From positions 36,923,536-36,987,535 of the forward strand of contig OZ024897.1 in the NCBI GenBank assembly GCA_964017195.1: 64,000 nt of DNA. Reading direction: 5' to 3'. This document shows positions 10,818-21,377 of the stretch, piece by piece. Source of the stretch: Siderastrea radians. Taxonomy: Eukaryota; Cnidaria; Anthozoa; Scleractinia; Rhizangiidae. Position 1 is the stretch's first letter; every line of letters begins with the position of its first letter. A program made the position numbers and the translations under genes. Below the pieces are notes generated by a model that made no database searches, was not told the DNA's origin, and saw only the letters and a list, made by a program, of their open reading frames with translations.

Positions 10818-11728
10818 CGGCGGTTAGCTAATCTGGTGAGTGGATCGGATTAAGTCTTATTGTTTAAGATTAATCAAGTTCATTGTTCATTGTCAATACG
10901 GTAGCTCGATTGGTAGAGAAACTGAAATGTTAGAAACTTTAAATCACGCACAACCATGTTTGAGATGAGTTGCAAGAGTGAGTACAGGACCCGGAGCTCT
11001 GAGGAAAGCCTGCGTAACACTGGCGGAATAATTGGTGCAAATGGGTAGTTTTGACGGCAGCACGGAGACGACACCAGGCAAAACGTCTGTTTTACAAACA
11101 AATTATTATTACTGAAACTTCTTCGTGGTCTATTCAACTTGTGCAATTGGTCGAATGTGGCGGAACCATTGTGGGAACCCGATATAACGAAGTGGAAAAA
11201 TCATGGCTTGTTTGTCAAAACGAGGGCTCGTTATATTGGGGATTCTTCTCCATACATCTTACTGTTACTGGGCTGAATAATGACGTTCGTTACCCCGGGT
11301 TTGTTTTTTATGTAGCCCACTATGTGGGGGTTCCGGTATGGTTTTGCGGTTCTCAGTCCTTAAATAGGGTATCCCATTTGCTTCTTTTTGGAATTGTCAT
11401 CTCGGTGTGATCCTTAGGCAGGGTACCTTTTTGTGTTAACTAAAATTGCATAAGTATACCATGGTTATGATGACGGCGCATATTTAACCTAGGCTTGGTG
11501 TAGTATTCTATGCTTGATGTTAAACTTCCCACGGTAGGGAAAAAAAATAAAAACGTCCTGATCACACAATTTTTTGTGGTCGTTTTTCCCTTGAATAGGG
11601 TGTCATTTTTCAGGCTAAAAGGTATCAATTTTCGATTTTCTCCTAAATAGGGTTGGGTTTAAAAATCTTTGCGGCACACACCTAACCCAAATTGACGGGA
11701 GTACCCCCCGGGAGGGTGGGGGTAGCGT
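10818..11728. other. Intergenic / unclassified repeat
   Basis: The block around 11130-11240 with GGAACCCGATATAACGAA and the AATAGGGT repeats near 11367, 11595 and 11646 look repetitive; a related AATAGGGT block recurs near 14140. The 119-codon plus-strand frame at 11051-11410 has no recognisable domain and is not called. Confidence 0.35.
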
Positions 11729-12440
11729 CAGGAGCCCATTACCATCACCTATTTTGTTTATCGGGCAAGCTGGAACATTGACTGACTAGGGGCGAAAATT
11801 TCCGACAGAATCCAGCTATCAGTAGCTGAAAATTTGGCTTTTGAGCTTCGCAAAGCACATGCTTTGCGAAGCGTTCCCTCTCTGGAAATGCTTTCACGCG
11901 CGGGCAATTCATGACTTGTGGACGAATTTCAGCTTCTACTTGAGCTGCCTGCTCAGTCGAAAATATCCAAGAGGTAAGTTCCTCTAATTCGTCGTTCTTT
12001 AAACTGGTGTCTGGTTTGGTTCGCGTCGTTCGCTTCTTCTTTGTGGCCGCTTTCACTGACGATCGGGGCTGCCGTGACTGTTTTTCTTTCTTTTAGAACC
12101 GGATGGACGTGAAGTCCTTGTTTCAGGTTCATCTTCGGTCGAGTTATCTTCCGAACTGCTGCTTTGAGAAGGACTGTCAAAGTCTTCGCTTGACTCCACA
12201 TTTGAACCATCAGAAGATTCCTCGCTACTCTCCGCCATTTTGATTTCTTTTTGTGACTTCCGGTGACCCGAAGACGTCAAGTTGAAAATTAAATATGCTA
12301 CCTGTGATTGGTCGTCGGGGCTCAACGGGTCAGTGGGAGTCTGGTATTCGCGGTAAATTCAAATCTAAAAATAAATTCGTCTGTGAAAACGCCGTGACAG
12401 GAATGTAGGGCAGTTGCACGCTCCTGGTAATGGGCTCCTG
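11729..12440. mobile_element. hAT-like 0.7-kb unit with internal ORF
   Basis: Perfect 16-bp inverted ends CAGGAGCCCATTACCA (11729-11744 and complement 12425-12440). Flanks GGTAGCGT and GGCAGCGT, the right one overlapping the last base of the end repeat, look like an imperfect 8-bp target duplication. CAG-type ends with 8-bp duplications fit hAT elements, but no hAT transposase is present. Nearly the whole interior is one minus-strand reading frame (with one frameshift) described separately. Confidence 0.6.
11745..12238 (-). pseudogene. Acidic-then-basic small ORF inside the hAT-like unit
   Basis: An ATG in good context (AAAATGG) at 12238 starts MAESSEESSDGS, a Ser/Glu/Asp-rich stretch of about 45 residues, then a basic run GSKRKK. 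The frame hits a stop near 12055. Reading resumes one frame over at about the same point with QSRQPRSSVKAATKKKR and continues for roughly 95 residues, including NDELEELTSWIFSTEQAA, to a TGA immediately inside the left terminal repeat. The shift falls in an A-rich run, so a one-base loss (real or sequencing) explains it. No family recognised. Because start and stop both lie inside the inverted ends, the ORF probably belongs to the element. Confidence 0.5.
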
Positions 12441-12496
12441 GCAGCGTTCAGATAGGTAAAGAGAAATTCACGGACATCTGTTCAAGTGCTGCACAA

Positions 12497-14189
12497 AGGC
12501 CTGGCTGCACAGAAACATTGCTTTCAAATTATCGTATCTTCTAATTGTTTCTTTTGTGTTTTTTGAGAGACATGTTATCAACGCAAAGTCAACGTCCGGG
12601 AAGCAACAATGTTTTAACTAAAAATACATAACAATATATCAAAAAATACATAAAAATACATGTTGCGGAATTTTTCGCGCGGCTTAAGGACGTTCGCGCC
12701 AATTGTTTCTGCGCATCCTTACTGCGCACGCAATTCACTTCGTGATGTCTTGCCACGTCATGTATTAATCGCGCGAGCTGTTGAAAAAATGTGGAGATAT
12801 ATAGCGCTGGTGGGGGCTTTGATATCTATGCACGGGTTTAACTCTCTTAAATGTTCGGTGACCCCATATCTTCTTTTGATAGATCACTTTCTTTGTCGAT
12901 TATCTACGTTTTGTGAAAAATTAAAGAAAATCTGTATTGTAGAAGTTTGATTTTTTTCAACTTTTCTGCCCTCGCATCATCGAATTCTACTATTATTGAA
13001 GCTGCACGGTGTTCGTTTAAGTCCATCTTAGAGGTTGAGTTTGACTAAAAGGATGACACCGGTTCAAATTATTTACTTAACAGACCCACTTAAGTAAAAT
13101 TTGACTAAGAAAGTGGGTCTACAGCGAATCATTTTAAATATTTGTCAACTAATAAGCACTGAGGCCATGTCGAGTTACGACGGCCCATTTGTCAAAACTG
13201 GGGTAGTTTTTAACGCGCTTTATTTCTAAAACGAAGTCGGTGACCCCCCAATTTTTTTCCATTTCTGACATGGGTAACTCATTATATGACTGTAGTCAAA
13301 GTATGAAAAAAATCTGTATTGTAGAAGTTTTTCGCGCGAACGTCCTTAAGTGGGAAACGTTGCTTCCACGGTGTGTTTGTGATTAATTCTTGTTTCTCCA
13401 AGCACACCTTTAAGTATCCGCTGAAAATGAAATACACGAAAATATATATATATATCAGACAACAACACCTTTGTGGAAGTTCAATCTTTGCTCAGTGTCA
13501 GTGTCTGTTTGGCAAAGACACTTTATTATCATGGAAGTTTTCTTCACCAAGGGATAATGGCAGCCACCATTATCCCTTGGGAAGGCACTTCAGACACGAT
13601 TCCAAGGGTACGCTGTGGTTAAATAGCAGCACGGGGAAGTAGTGATCATTCTGTTTTGATGATATCGATTAGTATCTGCTACGTGCTACAAAAATCAGTG
13701 ATACGAGTCTCAAAATCTTGGTAGCGGACCATACCTTAAATTTTTTCTACCCAGTTACGTACAAAAAACTAAAGTTGACTATAGCAACTGCTTCTTTCAG
13801 TCTCCTCCTGAATTGTTGGGCCGAGAAACGGGGCACGCTTCTCACTCAAGTGGGCGCTAGGGGAAACTGGGCGAAAAAAGGGTGACAAGTCTACCAAAGA
13901 CGGGGAAAGAGGAGCGCGGAGCAGGATTCCTAAAGTGGCGGACAGTGAGAGAAATCGGAGCCCAAATACAAAACAAATCGCAAAACTGCAGAAAACTTTG
14001 AAATAGAACAAGCACAAAGAAGAGGGAGCAAACAAAGAAAGGGCGGGAAGTGGGAACATTGGGTATAGGTGGGTATGGGAAGTTCTGACCCCCCTGTCCC
14101 CGTCCCGTAACCCCCTAAAAACACTGTTCGCTTTCCTCCTAAATAGGGTCTGGGTTGCACACACCTATCCCAAATTGATCCCGGCTATG
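12497..14189. repeat. Tandem duplication, unit A
   Basis: Begins GGCCTGGCTGCACAG and contains TTTTTCGCGCGG, the inserted TTAA element 12688-13345, and a second block (13380-14105) with a 14-bp-stem hairpin, CCAAGGGATAATGG and its complement around a 6-base loop. All of this except the insertion recurs in unit B. No coding exon is recognised; a pyrimidine-rich strand makes long chance frames near 13770-14160. Confidence 0.75.
12688..13345. mobile_element. TTAA-flanked DNA element (658 bp), empty site in paralog
   Basis: Terminal inverted repeats GGACGTTCGCGC are bounded by TTAA on both sides (12684-12687 and 13346-13349). In the duplicated copy at 14370-14390 the same flanks are joined directly through TAAA with no insert, which shows the exact element limits. 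Left subterminal TTGTTTCTGCGCATCC followed by ACTGCGCA parallels the element at 7667. No transposase ORF. Confidence 0.8.
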
Positions 14190-15865
14190 GCCTGGCTGCA
14201 CAGGAAACATTGCTTTCAAGTTATCGTATCTTCTTATTGTTTCTTTTGTGTTTAAATTGAGAGACATGTTTCCAACGCAAAGTCAGCGTCCGGGAAGCAA
14301 CAATGTTTTAACTAAAAATACATAAAAATACATTAAAAAATACATAAAACTATATGTTGCGGAATTTTTCGCGCGGGTAAAGTGGGAAACATTACTTCCA
14401 CAATGTGTCTATAACAATGCTTAGCTTGAATTTGTTCATTTCACGTTCATGCTTTGCAGGGGATGGCAAAGAAATGTACCAAAATGTATAACGCATGTGC
14501 AGTGCCTTTGTTTTGCTAATTAACCTCTTGTCACCGTTGTCGTCGTGGTCTCGTAAAGAAAGCCGTAAAAGTAAGCGGCAAGCCCGCGAGATACTCGCCT
14601 CCTCCCCAATCCCCTGCAAGATCGCCGCTCGTTCTCGCAGCGCTAAGCGCTCAGACCTTGCCATCGCACGAACCATCCCGGTAGCTATGCAAGCTGCTCT
14701 GAGGAAGGAATAAAGTTGATGTAACTACCCAAGTGAACAACCACAAATACAAGTTTTTGATACTCATAAAGAAATCGGCATTTATTGTACCTTGATTCTA
14801 TTCTACTCGTGGCTTGTGTAATAAACACTACCCTTTCTCAATCATGCGACTAAGCATACACTGTAGTTAGCTTTATCGTCATACCGCATTCCCGAGATTA
14901 CGATTGTCGAATGTCTATTTCTATTCTTTGAATTGGCCTAATAAACCAGCTTAAATCGTTAACATTTTAGGATAAATGTCTTTGTTTACACATTGTTTGT
15001 GACTGCTATCAAGGTGAGCGGGGGAACGTTTAACCTTAACGGTATGTAGTGGGAAGTCAGAGGTAGAGTGTTTACTTTGCAGATGAGGGATGGGGTTAGG
15101 TGTCTTAATCGAGGAAATGCGGAATGGCCTTTGGAGATTAATTCTTTACTATGCTGTCCATGGATAGTAAGATACTTGTTTCTCCAAGGACATCCTTTAA
15201 GTATCCGCTGAAAAGAACACATGAAAATATATATATCAGACAACAACACCTTTGTGGAAGTTCAATCTTTGCTCAGTGTCAGTGTCTGCTTGGCAAAGAC
15301 ACTTTATTATCATGGAAGTTTTCTTCACCAAGGGATAATGGCAGCCACCATTATCCCTTGGGAAGGGACTTCAGACACGATTCCAAGGGTACGCTGTGGT
15401 TAAATAGCAGCACGGGAAAGTAGTGATCATTCTGTTTTGATGATATCGATTATGTGCTACGTGCTACAAAAATCAGTGATACGAGTCTCAAGATCTTGGT
15501 AGCGGACCATACCTCAATATTTTTTTTTACCCAGTTACGTACAAAAAACTAAAGTTGACCATCGCAGCCGCTTCTTTCAGTCTCCTCCTGAATTGTTGGG
15601 CCGAGAAACGCGCCACGCTTCTCATTCAAGTGGGCGCTAGGGAAAACGGCGCGAAAAAAGGATGACAACTCTACCAAAGGCGGGGAAAGAGGAGCGCGTA
15701 GCGGGATTCCTAAAGTGGCGGACAGTGAGAGAAATATAAAACATTTTTCGCACCATTTCATAAAACCTTGAAATAGAACAAGCACAAAGAAAGAGGGGCT
15801 AACAAAGAAAGGGCGCGAAGTGGGAGCACTGGGTATGGGAAGTTCCGACCCCCCTGTCCCCGCCC
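14190..15865. repeat. Tandem duplication, unit B
   Basis: Repeats unit A: GGCCTGGCTGCACAGG... at 14190-14400 and the hairpin-bearing block at 15165-15865. Between them (14400-15150) lies about 750 bp absent from unit A, with a GC-rich reading frame on both strands near 14540-14713 (plus-strand tail ...RTIPVAMQAALRKE then TAA). That frame is not recognised and has no clear splice sites. Confidence 0.7.
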
Positions 15866-15931
15866 CAGTGGGGGAAAAACAAGCCCAAACTGCTTAAAGA
15901 CCTTATTAGAGAGTTTCTATTTCCTACTTAC

Positions 15932-16084
15932 CCGTGTACAAAGAAGGGACTGCACAAACTCGTTTACATCCGTTAAAACAGCACATTTCAGAACTGTGAC
16001 AAGACTCGTCAGAGGTGCAGTCATCTTCCTCAGTGGTAGAACACGGGCCCGATGGCGGCAAAGTTTGACACATGAGGGGTGTAC
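15932..16084 (-). CDS. Gene A exon 10: WAP domain
   Basis: A phase-1 exon between CTCACAG (acceptor) and GTAAGT (donor). It encodes about 50 residues with the eight cysteines of a whey-acidic-protein four-disulfide core, including GPCSTTEEDDC, ESCHSSEMCC and FNGCKRVC. WAP domains are secreted, often protease-inhibitory or antimicrobial; which applies here cannot be read from sequence. It follows the lectin exon in phase. If the donor is not used, the frame ends at a TAG three codons on (..YTGK*), so this may be the last coding exon. No further gene A exon was found downstream. Confidence 0.8.
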
Positions 16085-16334
16085 CTGTGAGACAATAATT
16101 CAAGTAAACAAAGCATGGAAATGTTACTGTTTGAAATCAGGCTTTAACAGGAAACGAGCAATGCTAGCACTGTTACAAATCGTCATTCAGATTTAGCAAA
16201 ATGTGTCACAGTACAGCACTTATCTTCTGTAGGGGCGAAGCTATCTGCTGCAAATTTCGAAAGTCTGCATGGCGTTTCCCAAAACCGACCCACAATTGGT
16301 CAGTTCCCAAATGGTTTGACAGCTGAGTTGTAAG

Positions 16335-16430
16335 GGCGCTATAGCTAGAATTGTACAGGTATCGCAAGGTCACGAGTTCGTTTCCCTTTCACACCTGAAT
16401 TTCGTACAGGTGTTTCTGCAACTGATTAGG
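16335..16430 (+). mobile_element. tRNA-derived SINE fragment
   Basis: ATTGTACAGGTATCGCAAGG followed by a B-box-like GAGTTCGTTTCCC and a short hairpin ACACCTG...CAGGTGT matches, from memory, the 3' part of a tRNA-derived SINE frequent in corals. The tRNA-like head is badly decayed. Confidence 0.5.
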
Positions 16431-17063
16431 AGGTGCTAACATCCAACATCGTCAAAACATCACCATATGGATCTTTCACTCACAGAAACCTCCGTTGTGG
16501 ATCGAATTTGGTTTTGGTTCGATTTTTACTTTCTTTTGTCTCATCACGAATTATCATAATCTGCAACAAAAGAAATAAAATCGGATGCCTTGAAATTCAT
16601 ATTTCAGGGGAATCACATCGATCCATGCTTTGTCAACTTGATCATTGCGCTATTTGGCGCACAAGTTTTAGGGAAGGCAACAAAACTCCTTCGTAAAAAT
16701 GATTAGCTATCCTTGCAGGAATAGGTCGCTTTTTATTACTTAAGTCTGAAATTCGTATTAAGAAAAGGTACCCATGCATCGCTTTACTCCAATTGGGTAT
16801 ATGTCAGGGACGCTCGTGGAATCAGATTTTGGTTTACCAATATGCTTCCAGTCATTTACGCAATAAACACAAAAACTTTCCCCTCAAAATAGAGGAGGAC
16901 GTAGTATATATTGTACAAGAGAAATTATAGAGTGAAGTTATTCAAAAGAAATAATAAAAATTGCCCATATTTCCGGGTAAAATTACTATACACGTAATTT
17001 TAAGACCCTCTGTTTATCCCTGACGGACTCTGATACGCACGTAACCATAGGCAATTTATGATC

Positions 17064-17231
17064 TAGCCTGATTGGCAGACGTGGAAACGAGAGGGAATAG
17101 GGGAGAAATTATTCGTGAGTTCGAAGCGCCAGCGGAAGGGAAAGGGCGCCGTCTCCCTTCCGCTGGCGCTTCGCGCTCACCAATAACTTTTCCCCCTTTC
17201 CCTCCAATTTCCGCGCCTGCAACGCAGGCTA
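17064..17231. mobile_element. 168-bp TAG...CTA foldback with 9-bp TSD (E3)
   Basis: Arms of about 80 bp begin TAGCCTG and meet at GAAGCGCCAGCGGAAGGGA and its complement. Flanking 9-mers are TTTATGATC (17055-17063) and CTTATGATC (17232-17240), one mismatch. Inserted in the gene A intron just past the donor of the lectin exon. Shares end type and target length with E1, E2 and E4. Confidence 0.8.
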
Positions 17232-17244
17232 CTTATGATCTTAC

Positions 17245-17574
17245 CACAAGAATATAGGACTGTCAGATACTTGTAGACGCCTGGGCACACCTCGCCAAGA
17301 GCTTCGCTGTTCACTGTAATGTTACATCGTTTGTGCCAGCCACACAGATCCTTTATATTGTCCGTCACCACTCTCTCACATAGCGAGGAATCATCTGTAT
17401 CGTTTTCAGGGACGCCCTGTTTGTTTTTGTAAGGACACACGCCCAAACGACTGCGACCATATGATGCCTTGTATATGATGAGTGCCTGTTGGCCATCTTT
17501 ACAGCTGATGTCCAGTGATGCTCCTTGGCAAGTTAAAGAGCTGCGGACACGTCCAAGTCCTTCAACTCTCGTCG
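17245..17574 (-). CDS. Gene A exon 9: SUEL-type lectin domain
   Basis: A 330-nt phase-1 exon between ATCTTCAG and GTAAGA. It encodes one complete galactose/rhamnose-binding lectin domain (Gal_Lectin). Visible landmarks are SLTCQGASLDISCKDGQQ, the IIYKASYGRSRLGVCP strand with the conserved YGR, the LCGWHKRCNITVNSEALGE block and the closing CPGVYKYLTVLYSCG. Conserved cysteines are all present. SUEL domains bind galactosides or rhamnosides and occur in egg lectins and in extracellular parts of receptors such as latrophilins. Here it sits between five EGF repeats and a WAP domain, consistent with a secreted glycan-binding mosaic protein. Confidence 0.92.
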
Positions 17575-17712
17575 CTGAAGATAAGTCCATATGAAACCCG
17601 TTAATTTAGAAATCAATCTACAGACTCATAAGGTGTAACTACATCACATGGACTGAGAATAAAAGGTTTAATCCAAATACTCTACGAAAAGCAAAAAAGC
17701 TCGGAAGCATAC

Positions 17713-17835
17713 CTCGACAGGTTTTACCATCGCTATCGAGAAAATATCCCGGGCGACAACTGCAGATATGAGACCCATTTGTGTTGGTACACACGTGGTC
17801 GCATCCACCGCTGTTAATATCACATTCGTTGATAT
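17713..17835 (-). CDS. Gene A exon 8: calcium-binding-type EGF
   Basis: A phase-1 exon of 123 nt. It starts [16 protein letters not shown] and ends [11 protein letters not shown], giving six cysteines in EGF order. The N-terminal DINEC and the CxN motif suggest calcium binding; the aromatic usually found before the fifth cysteine is H here. Acceptor TTTACAG and donor GTATGC. Fifth EGF of the chain, directly before the lectin exon. Confidence 0.92.
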
Positions 17836-18126
17836 CTGTAAACAGAAACTCTTTTATTGACACCATCCAGAAGCAATCGAAAAGTAAACCTGTTCTCCAT
17901 ACTGAAGGCTAAATTAGACAGACATTGAGGAAAGTGAATTTGATAGAAAATGCAATCTTAATTACTCTTCGTTTTCTTTTTTGCAGCTTTCTGTAGCATT
18001 AGTTCACTTTATGACCTCCCGCTTTCCTTCTTCTATTGATCGTCTTACATGTCTAACCTCTATGTCTTACCTCTAACAAACTTAGCGTTCTGTTAAGTTT
18101 CGGCGATAATTTTGTTATTCACCTAC

Positions 18127-18255
18127 CCTGGCAGGATGAAAGAGTGTCATTAAACTGGTACCCAGGAGCACACTGACAGATGAAGCTCCCAGGGGTGTTA
18201 ACACAAGTTGCGTCCCCACAGTCCGGTTTTCTGTAGTCTTTGCATTCATTTCGAT
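18127..18255 (-). CDS. Gene A exon 7: calcium-binding-type EGF
   Basis: A phase-1 exon of 129 nt with CTTCAG acceptor and GTAGGT donor. The domain runs DRNECKDYRKPDCGDATC to FNDTLSSCQG. CVNTPGSFIC fits the Asn/Asp hydroxylation signature CxDxxxx[FY]xC with N at the key position. Fourth EGF. Confidence 0.92.
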
Positions 18256-18882
18256 CTGAAGAAAGAAACAAAACTTGTCAACTGAAGTTACAAAAACAAC
18301 CATTTAAATTCATCATGATTTGAAGGCTAACATTTTTTTATCCCCACGGGTCTTTCCTTTTAGTGTAACGTTGCCATATCAGCCACTCTTTTGAATTAAT
18401 AGCGCACTTCGAGGTCTTTCGATGGCAAAACAACACGACTAAAGTTCATTGTCGCAACCCCACCTCCTCTCCTCCCCTCGTCCACACAATTTTATGTTCG
18501 GCGCACTGGGCCTACCGGTGAAGCGGTGACCTTTTCTTCGGGCTTATCGTTTGTTATTGGTTTCTCCGCATTAGCGATGTTGTCGAGGCACGTGTTTTTC
18601 CAAGACGCCTGAAGAAAAAAATCCTCGCTCCTCTAGCGACACTCTGTGTCACTTGTGACTACATCAGAATGTTGCTCTGCATCTCTTAACCCAAGAACAA
18701 TAACGACAGGAAATAAGTGTACTACTTTTGAAAAAAGAAAAGCACATTGTCTTTTATTCAGTAAAAAGGCAAGACCTCTTCCTACTTACCACTTGCTAAG
18801 TTTGACTTGATTCTCCCCACTTTCATAAAAATTGTATAGTTAATGAACAAAGGAGCAACTACTGAACGTATAGTTTACATAC

Positions 18883-19002
18883 CAATACAAGTTGTTCCAT
18901 CGTATCTATAGCCTTTGGGACAGTCACACGAAAACCAACCCCTTCCATTTCGACACTTTCCAATTCCACATCTGCCCGGCTTCTCTTTGCATTCATCGAT
19001 AT
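18883..19002 (-). CDS. Gene A exon 6: calcium-binding-type EGF
   Basis: A phase-1 exon of 120 nt with TTTTTAG acceptor and GTATGT donor. The domain runs DIDECKEKPGRCGIGKC to YRYDGTTCIG with six cysteines. DIDEC and CRNGRGWFSC fit the calcium-binding/hydroxylation pattern. Third EGF of gene A. Confidence 0.92.
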
Positions 19003-19552
19003 CTAAAAAGGGGACAAATCACTCAATAAGCTTAAATGAATTGCACCATACTTCAGGGGCAGCCAACAGCTCGTCTCGGGCAATATCTGTTCGGAAGGAA
19101 AAAAATCGCCTGAAATATTCAGATTTATTTGCACTGTTCTTTGGCGAAACATCACCTCGGACTTTCGCAACAAGAGGACTTATTAATTTCTGTTGTTTTC
19201 GGATGGACAAATATGCCGTTTATAGTATAAAAGAAGGTCAGCTAGCATTTTCGGAGAGTCATCAGCAGCTCGAAAGTTCGGCAGATAGGATTCTGTTTCC
19301 TAAAATTTTTGCAGCCTAAATTTTCAGTTAAAAACACCGAACCGGCAGGTCGACCAGTATTAGCTTACACAAATATATGTATTTAAAAAGCTGTAAAACA
19401 ATATAAGAAGGCAGAAAATGATAATTTATTTTGCTAAAATTTTCTCGTTGTGTGCCCCTGATACTTGATGGAGATTACCTAATATATCAAATTTTTAACA
19501 ATAACTCAAGAAATTCTGCTTCGATCGGGATTTTTACAATAACTGAGCGAAT

Positions 19553-20275
19553 TCTCGCGCGCTGATTGGCTAATTTTTATCGTCAATAAGAGTACAGACG
19601 GATGAAACACGTAAAGCTGACGCAATCAGCAAAAAGTTTTGTCAAACTTTTTAGTGCCACGTTCTTGATGAGGCGAGAATTGTACCACAAATCTAGTAGT
19701 CGTCAACGAGGAAATCATCTAAAATTTATGGGTTAAAACTGAAGAAACCATTGCAACCTTAGAGCGAAAAGATGAGGATGTTTATTGTGGATTCAGACCT
19801 GAAAATCGGCGGTGAGCGGGAATTTGTGCTGTCGATGAAATTAAGCTGAACCGTGTTTTAACGGATTATTTTGTGAGCAGTTTTCACTGGATTAAAGGTT
19901 AGTTGAGCAATTCGAATTTGTCCTTGTATTTCTGACCTATTCTTACTAAAGTTTTAATTTACGAGCCTGTGATTCTCCGAATTACAGCGATGAAATTCAG
20001 ATTCTGCGGCAATCGCATCTTCCATTGACTCTAGATAGCATTTCTTTCCTTCGTTTGAAAATCAGTTTGGACTTTTTGTTATTGTAAAAAACAAATTGAC
20101 GTCAGTTTTTTATGCGTCTGTCCTCTTATTGATGATAAATTTCGTCATAACATTGTCAAAGTTTGTTGTAGATCCACTCGCCTGCGGCTCGTGAATCTAC
20201 AACACTTTGACAATGTTATGACGAAATTTATCATCAATAAGAGGACAGACGCATAAAAAACTGACGTCAATTTGT
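19553..20275. repeat. Near-perfect palindrome and its diverged relative
   Basis: 20091-20172 and 20191-20275 are inverted copies: more than 70 bp pair without mismatch, then a 2-bp offset and a short GC-rich turn (CTCGCCTGCGGCTCG). The arm segment TCAATAAGAG...ACAGACG recurs in diverged form at about 19580-19600, after GCGCGCTGATTGGCT. This suggests one repeat family with a recent inverted duplication. In a gene A intron; non-coding. Confidence 0.7.
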
Positions 20276-20607
20276 TAAATTTACTCTATCGGGTCCTGCA
20301 AGTCTAGCCTAAAAAGCGTACCTCTTGAGACACTGTAAATAAAATCTAAAAATGTGAGCATTTAAGAGAAAGCTATTGATCAGTACTTTCCTCTGCTTAT
20401 TATATTGTACAAGTTGATTTGGACTTTTGAGGCGGAGCTTGAGTCTGGATGAAATTTTTTGGCCACTTACATGAAAGCTCTTGAGCAGTATATTCAATTT
20501 TTCACTGAGATTTTATTCCAAGTGATAGTTAGGAATGATGATGATGATGATGATAATTTGTCAATATTTAAATTGGAAACTTTTAAATCTAAGGTGTTAG
20601 TATTTAC

Positions 20608-20742
20608 CAACACATTTGCCATTTTGTTCCTTGTATCCATTCCAGCACTCACATGTGGTTGTACCATCTGGGAGGTCTTTACAAAATGTCCTAGTATGAT
20701 AAGGACACTTTTCATACCCTACAAAGTAGCAGCTATTCTCGT
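20608..20742 (-). CDS. Gene A exon 5: EGF
   Basis: A phase-1 exon of 135 nt, TTTTACAG acceptor and GTAAAT donor. The domain runs DENSCYFVGYEKCPYHTRTF to KEQNGKCVG. Six cysteines with longer first loops than the neighbouring calcium-binding EGFs; CECWNGY is the typical last EGF turn. Second EGF of gene A. Confidence 0.88.
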
Positions 20743-21126
20743 CTGTAAAATAAATTTAGATTAGGACACAATGAATAATTTCTTGGTAGCAACGTGCTCC
20801 ATCAGGTATAATTTAAACCAAGAATGATCTCACAATATTAGTCCAACCCGTTTTATTTTTGTTGAAAAAAAAAAAAAAAACTTTAAGACGGAGCTGCCCA
20901 GTAACACCACAAATCGCGCAGAAAATTGATTGTTTTTCCTCGCACTCTCACAATTTTTCCTTCGACATTTAAATCGATGTTGATAAATTTTAAGCTCGGT
21001 GAAGAAAGCAGAAAGATAGAGTATTAGTATGTCACAAGCCCTTGACAAAGAAAAATCTGAGTCCCCGACGGGAGATGAACTGTAGAGATGCTCTTGCGGG
21101 CCACGGTAGGTCATATTCAGTACTAA

Positions 21127-21377
21127 AGGTTGATTTCCACTGTTGCGTAAATCTTAGGTGCGAACGGGCGTGAATTTAACTAGCCTTACGTACGAAAATA
21201 AAATAAGAGACGATGTATGAGCGGCGTACGTAAACGTAAAAATGTTGAGAAGCTTTCAACTTTTTTACGTTTACGCAAGCCGTTCCTACATCGTCTCCAA
21301 TTTTATTTACGTACGTAAAGCCAGTTAAATTCACGCCCGTACGCACGTAAAATATACGCGACAGTGGAAATCAACCT
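21127..21377. mobile_element. MITE with TAA target duplication
   Basis: Ends AGGTTGATTTCCACTG and complement, flanked by TAA on both sides (21124-21126, 21378-21380). The halves are nearly complementary throughout (TACGTACG, GACGATGTA and GTTTACG blocks mirrored). A 3-bp TWA duplication fits PIF/Harbinger-type MITEs. Intronic in gene A; non-coding. Confidence 0.8.

Noticed and set aside
14392..14713. GC-rich overlapping ORFs on both strands as a gene
   Set aside because: No recognised domain, no convincing splice sites, and the block is missing from the paired tandem unit; kept only as an oddity.
17639..17712. Extension of the EGF reading frame past 17713
   Set aside because: A GTATGC donor ends the exon exactly after the last EGF cysteine in the module phase used by all neighbours.
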